From: JBBDYH01 sp040901795
GTDB taxonomy: Bacteria; Planctomycetota; Planctomycetia; Pirellulales; JALHPA01
DNA length: 32,867 bases
NCBI GenBank assembly: GCA_040901795.1
Contig: JBBDYH010000058.1
Coordinates: 1-32,867 of the forward strand
Reading direction: 5' to 3'
Below the pieces are notes generated by a model. It was not told where the DNA came from and ran no database searches. It saw only the letters and a list, made by a program, of their open reading frames with translations. This document shows, in pieces, positions 31,948 through 32,867 of this stretch; position 1 is the first letter of the stretch, and each line of letters opens with the position of its first letter. The translations under genes were made by a program, and so were the position numbers.

Positions 31948-32489
31948 AATGCGATGATTTTCTTCTCAACTATGAGGCGGGTTCGACCGTGAATCGACTG
32001 CAAGCACGGCTGCACGCGAGGCGCTGTGCGAGGTGCGCGGTCACGCGTGAGCGGTTGAACGAGCTACGGAAACAGTTGGCCGCCCCGGCCGAAATCAGCG
32101 ACTATCACCGCCGCGTGTGGGAGCGGGCCGCCATCGACCAAGCGCCCGAGCCGGTATGGCGATGGGTTGCCCGTCCACGGTTGGCGTTGGCCGGAGGTTT
32201 GGCTGTCGCCGCGGCGCTGGTTGTCGCATTGGTGCTTTCAGTACCGAGAAACGACGAACCGCAGGACGGCCGCATAGCAGAACACTTTCAGCCGCCGACC
32301 GCGCAAACCGTCACTACGTTTCTTCTAGGAGCGACTCCGGCCGAGATCAGCGAGCTGGAGCTTGGCTTGAATCAGATCGAGGTCGATCTCGACGACCTGG
32401 CCGAAGAGGCCGCAAGGCTGGAAGCCCGGCAAGCAATTAGCGAGTTGGCTGCCATGTATCAACCGCTCGGCTCAGGCGACTCAACCTAG
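31944..32489 (+). CDS. Transmembrane anti-sigma factor with zinc motif
   Basis: This 181-residue protein is translationally coupled to the ECF sigma gene by a 4-base overlap. Near the N-terminus H24-x3-C28-x2-C31 (LHARRCARC) matches the zinc-associated anti-sigma (ZAS) motif. A membrane helix spans about 79-100 (LALAGGLAVAAALVVALVLS). The extracytoplasmic part (about 100-181) is acidic with a probable coiled coil (ISELELGLNQIEVDLDDLAE). It would hold the sigma factor at the membrane until a signal, often proteolysis or redox change, releases it. The assignment rests on position, motif and topology. Confidence 0.8.
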   Translation: MKCDDFLLNYEAGSTVNRLQARLHARRCARCAVTRERLNELRKQLAAPAEISDYHRRVWERAAIDQAPEPVWRWVARPRLALAGGLAVAAALVVALVLSVPRNDEPQDGRIAEHFQPPTAQTVTTFLLGATPAEISELELGLNQIEVDLDDLAEEAARLEARQAISELAAMYQPLGSGDST

Positions 32490-32601
32490 TTCGAGCTTCA
32501 CGGAATCGCGGAGCGGCAACCATCGCCGCCGGTTCCGTCGTTCATAACTTTTTTGCCCTCACCATTCACGTTTAACCGAAACTTAGGAGTCAGAGAGCGC
32601 C

Positions 32602-32867
32602 ATGATTCTCCATCGAACTACTCGAAACCAGCGGGCGTTTCACGGGATCAATTTGCTGATCGCGGTTTGCGCGTGGCAGTGCTGCTGCGCATTAGTGCTG
32701 GCGCAGGAGCAGGAGCAGGAGCAGGAGCCACCGCGGGCGAAAGCCATGGCGCCGCCGGACCAGGCGATCGTGGGGGCGAAGCTCGGGGGGAGTTTCTTTG
32801 TCCCCAAGCCGCTCAAGGAATACTACGACCGGCTGGTGAGCAAGGTCCGCTCGCTCGAAATGGAGAT
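32602..32867 (+). CDS. Secreted protein, N-terminal part (runs off the window)
   Basis: From ATG 32602 an open frame continues to the window end (88 full codons). The hydrophobic signal peptide (INLLIAVCAWQCCCALVLAQ) is followed by EQEQEQE encoded by four CAGGAG hexamers, then PPRAKAMAPPDQAIVGAKLG. AGGAG is present 12 bases upstream, a longer spacing than usual. It probably belongs to the ECF sigma/anti-sigma operon, 112 bp after it, as the envelope target or sensor. The family cannot be named from this part. Confidence 0.65.
   Translation, partial: MILHRTTRNQRAFHGINLLIAVCAWQCCCALVLAQEQEQEQEPPRAKAMAPPDQAIVGAKLGGSFFVPKPLKEYYDRLVSKVRSLEME
32704..32727 (+). repeat. Four CAGGAG hexamer repeats in coding sequence
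   Basis: Four perfect tandem copies of CAGGAG encode (QE)4 just after the signal peptide of the partial secreted protein. The repeat length is divisible by three, so changes in copy number would alter only a flexible linker. Confidence 0.8.

Noticed and set aside
1..32867. CRISPR array, tRNA or rRNA genes
   Set aside because: No regularly spaced direct repeats and no recognisable tRNA or rRNA sequence were seen by reading; a covariance-model scan was not possible.

Overview
The window looks like chromosomal DNA of a planctomycete, probably of the Pirellulales type. This is inferred from gene content: giant secreted WD40 and FG-GAP proteins, several BlaI/M56 (BlaR1-like) pairs with unusual ectodomains, an ECF sigma/anti-sigma pair, a Tat-exported protein and a remnant of a LEPR-XLL-type surface-protein N-terminus. 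No rRNA, tRNA or CRISPR array was recognised.

Layout. Positions 1-1015 are a scrap-yard of mobile DNA: an istB fragment spliced into the tail of an IS1-like transposase, a small one-helix membrane ORF, and debris of a serine recombinase and perhaps a lamin-tail domain. Next come a minus-strand regulator combining two helix-turn-helix domains with a HEPN-like C-terminus (1012-1833) and a divergent small membrane protein (1963-2199). A near-perfect 26-bp dyad lies between them. Positions 2348-26258 are a 24-kb block entirely on the minus strand. Read in the direction of transcription it holds three secreted WD40 proteins (26258 to 19665); BlaI-like repressor 3 with an M56 protease fused to two copies of the same WD40 module, an FG-GAP protein and a seven-bladed WD40 protein with a helical insertion (19557 to 11097); BlaI 2 with an M56 protease ending in a TlpA-like thioredoxin (10844 to 7156); and BlaI 1 with an M56 protease ending in a CGPC thioredoxin (6888 to 2348). 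Positions 26259-28195 contain no convincing intact gene. The plus strand then carries two adjacent TIR-only proteins (28196-29037) and a Tat-exported protein (29152-30693). A minus-strand zinc-binding protein (30738-31106) follows, with a decayed partial copy upstream of it, and then an ECF sigma factor, its overlapping anti-sigma factor and the start of a secreted protein cut by the window end.

How it may work. In the BlaR1/MecR1 family a membrane M56 metalloprotease relays an extracytoplasmic signal and causes inactivation of a BlaI/MecI repressor. The three pairs here keep the repressor and the protease core, but the penicillin-binding sensor is replaced by beta-sandwich plus thioredoxin domains (twice) or by paired WD40 propellers (once). 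Each repressor gene has its own sigma70-type promoter. Two of them share a 14-bp-spaced repeat over the -10 region that may be the operator. The five homologous WD40 modules (two protease-fused, three free and secreted) suggest a sensor module duplicated together with soluble homologues. This is the most interesting system in the window; its signal and target genes cannot be read from sequence alone.
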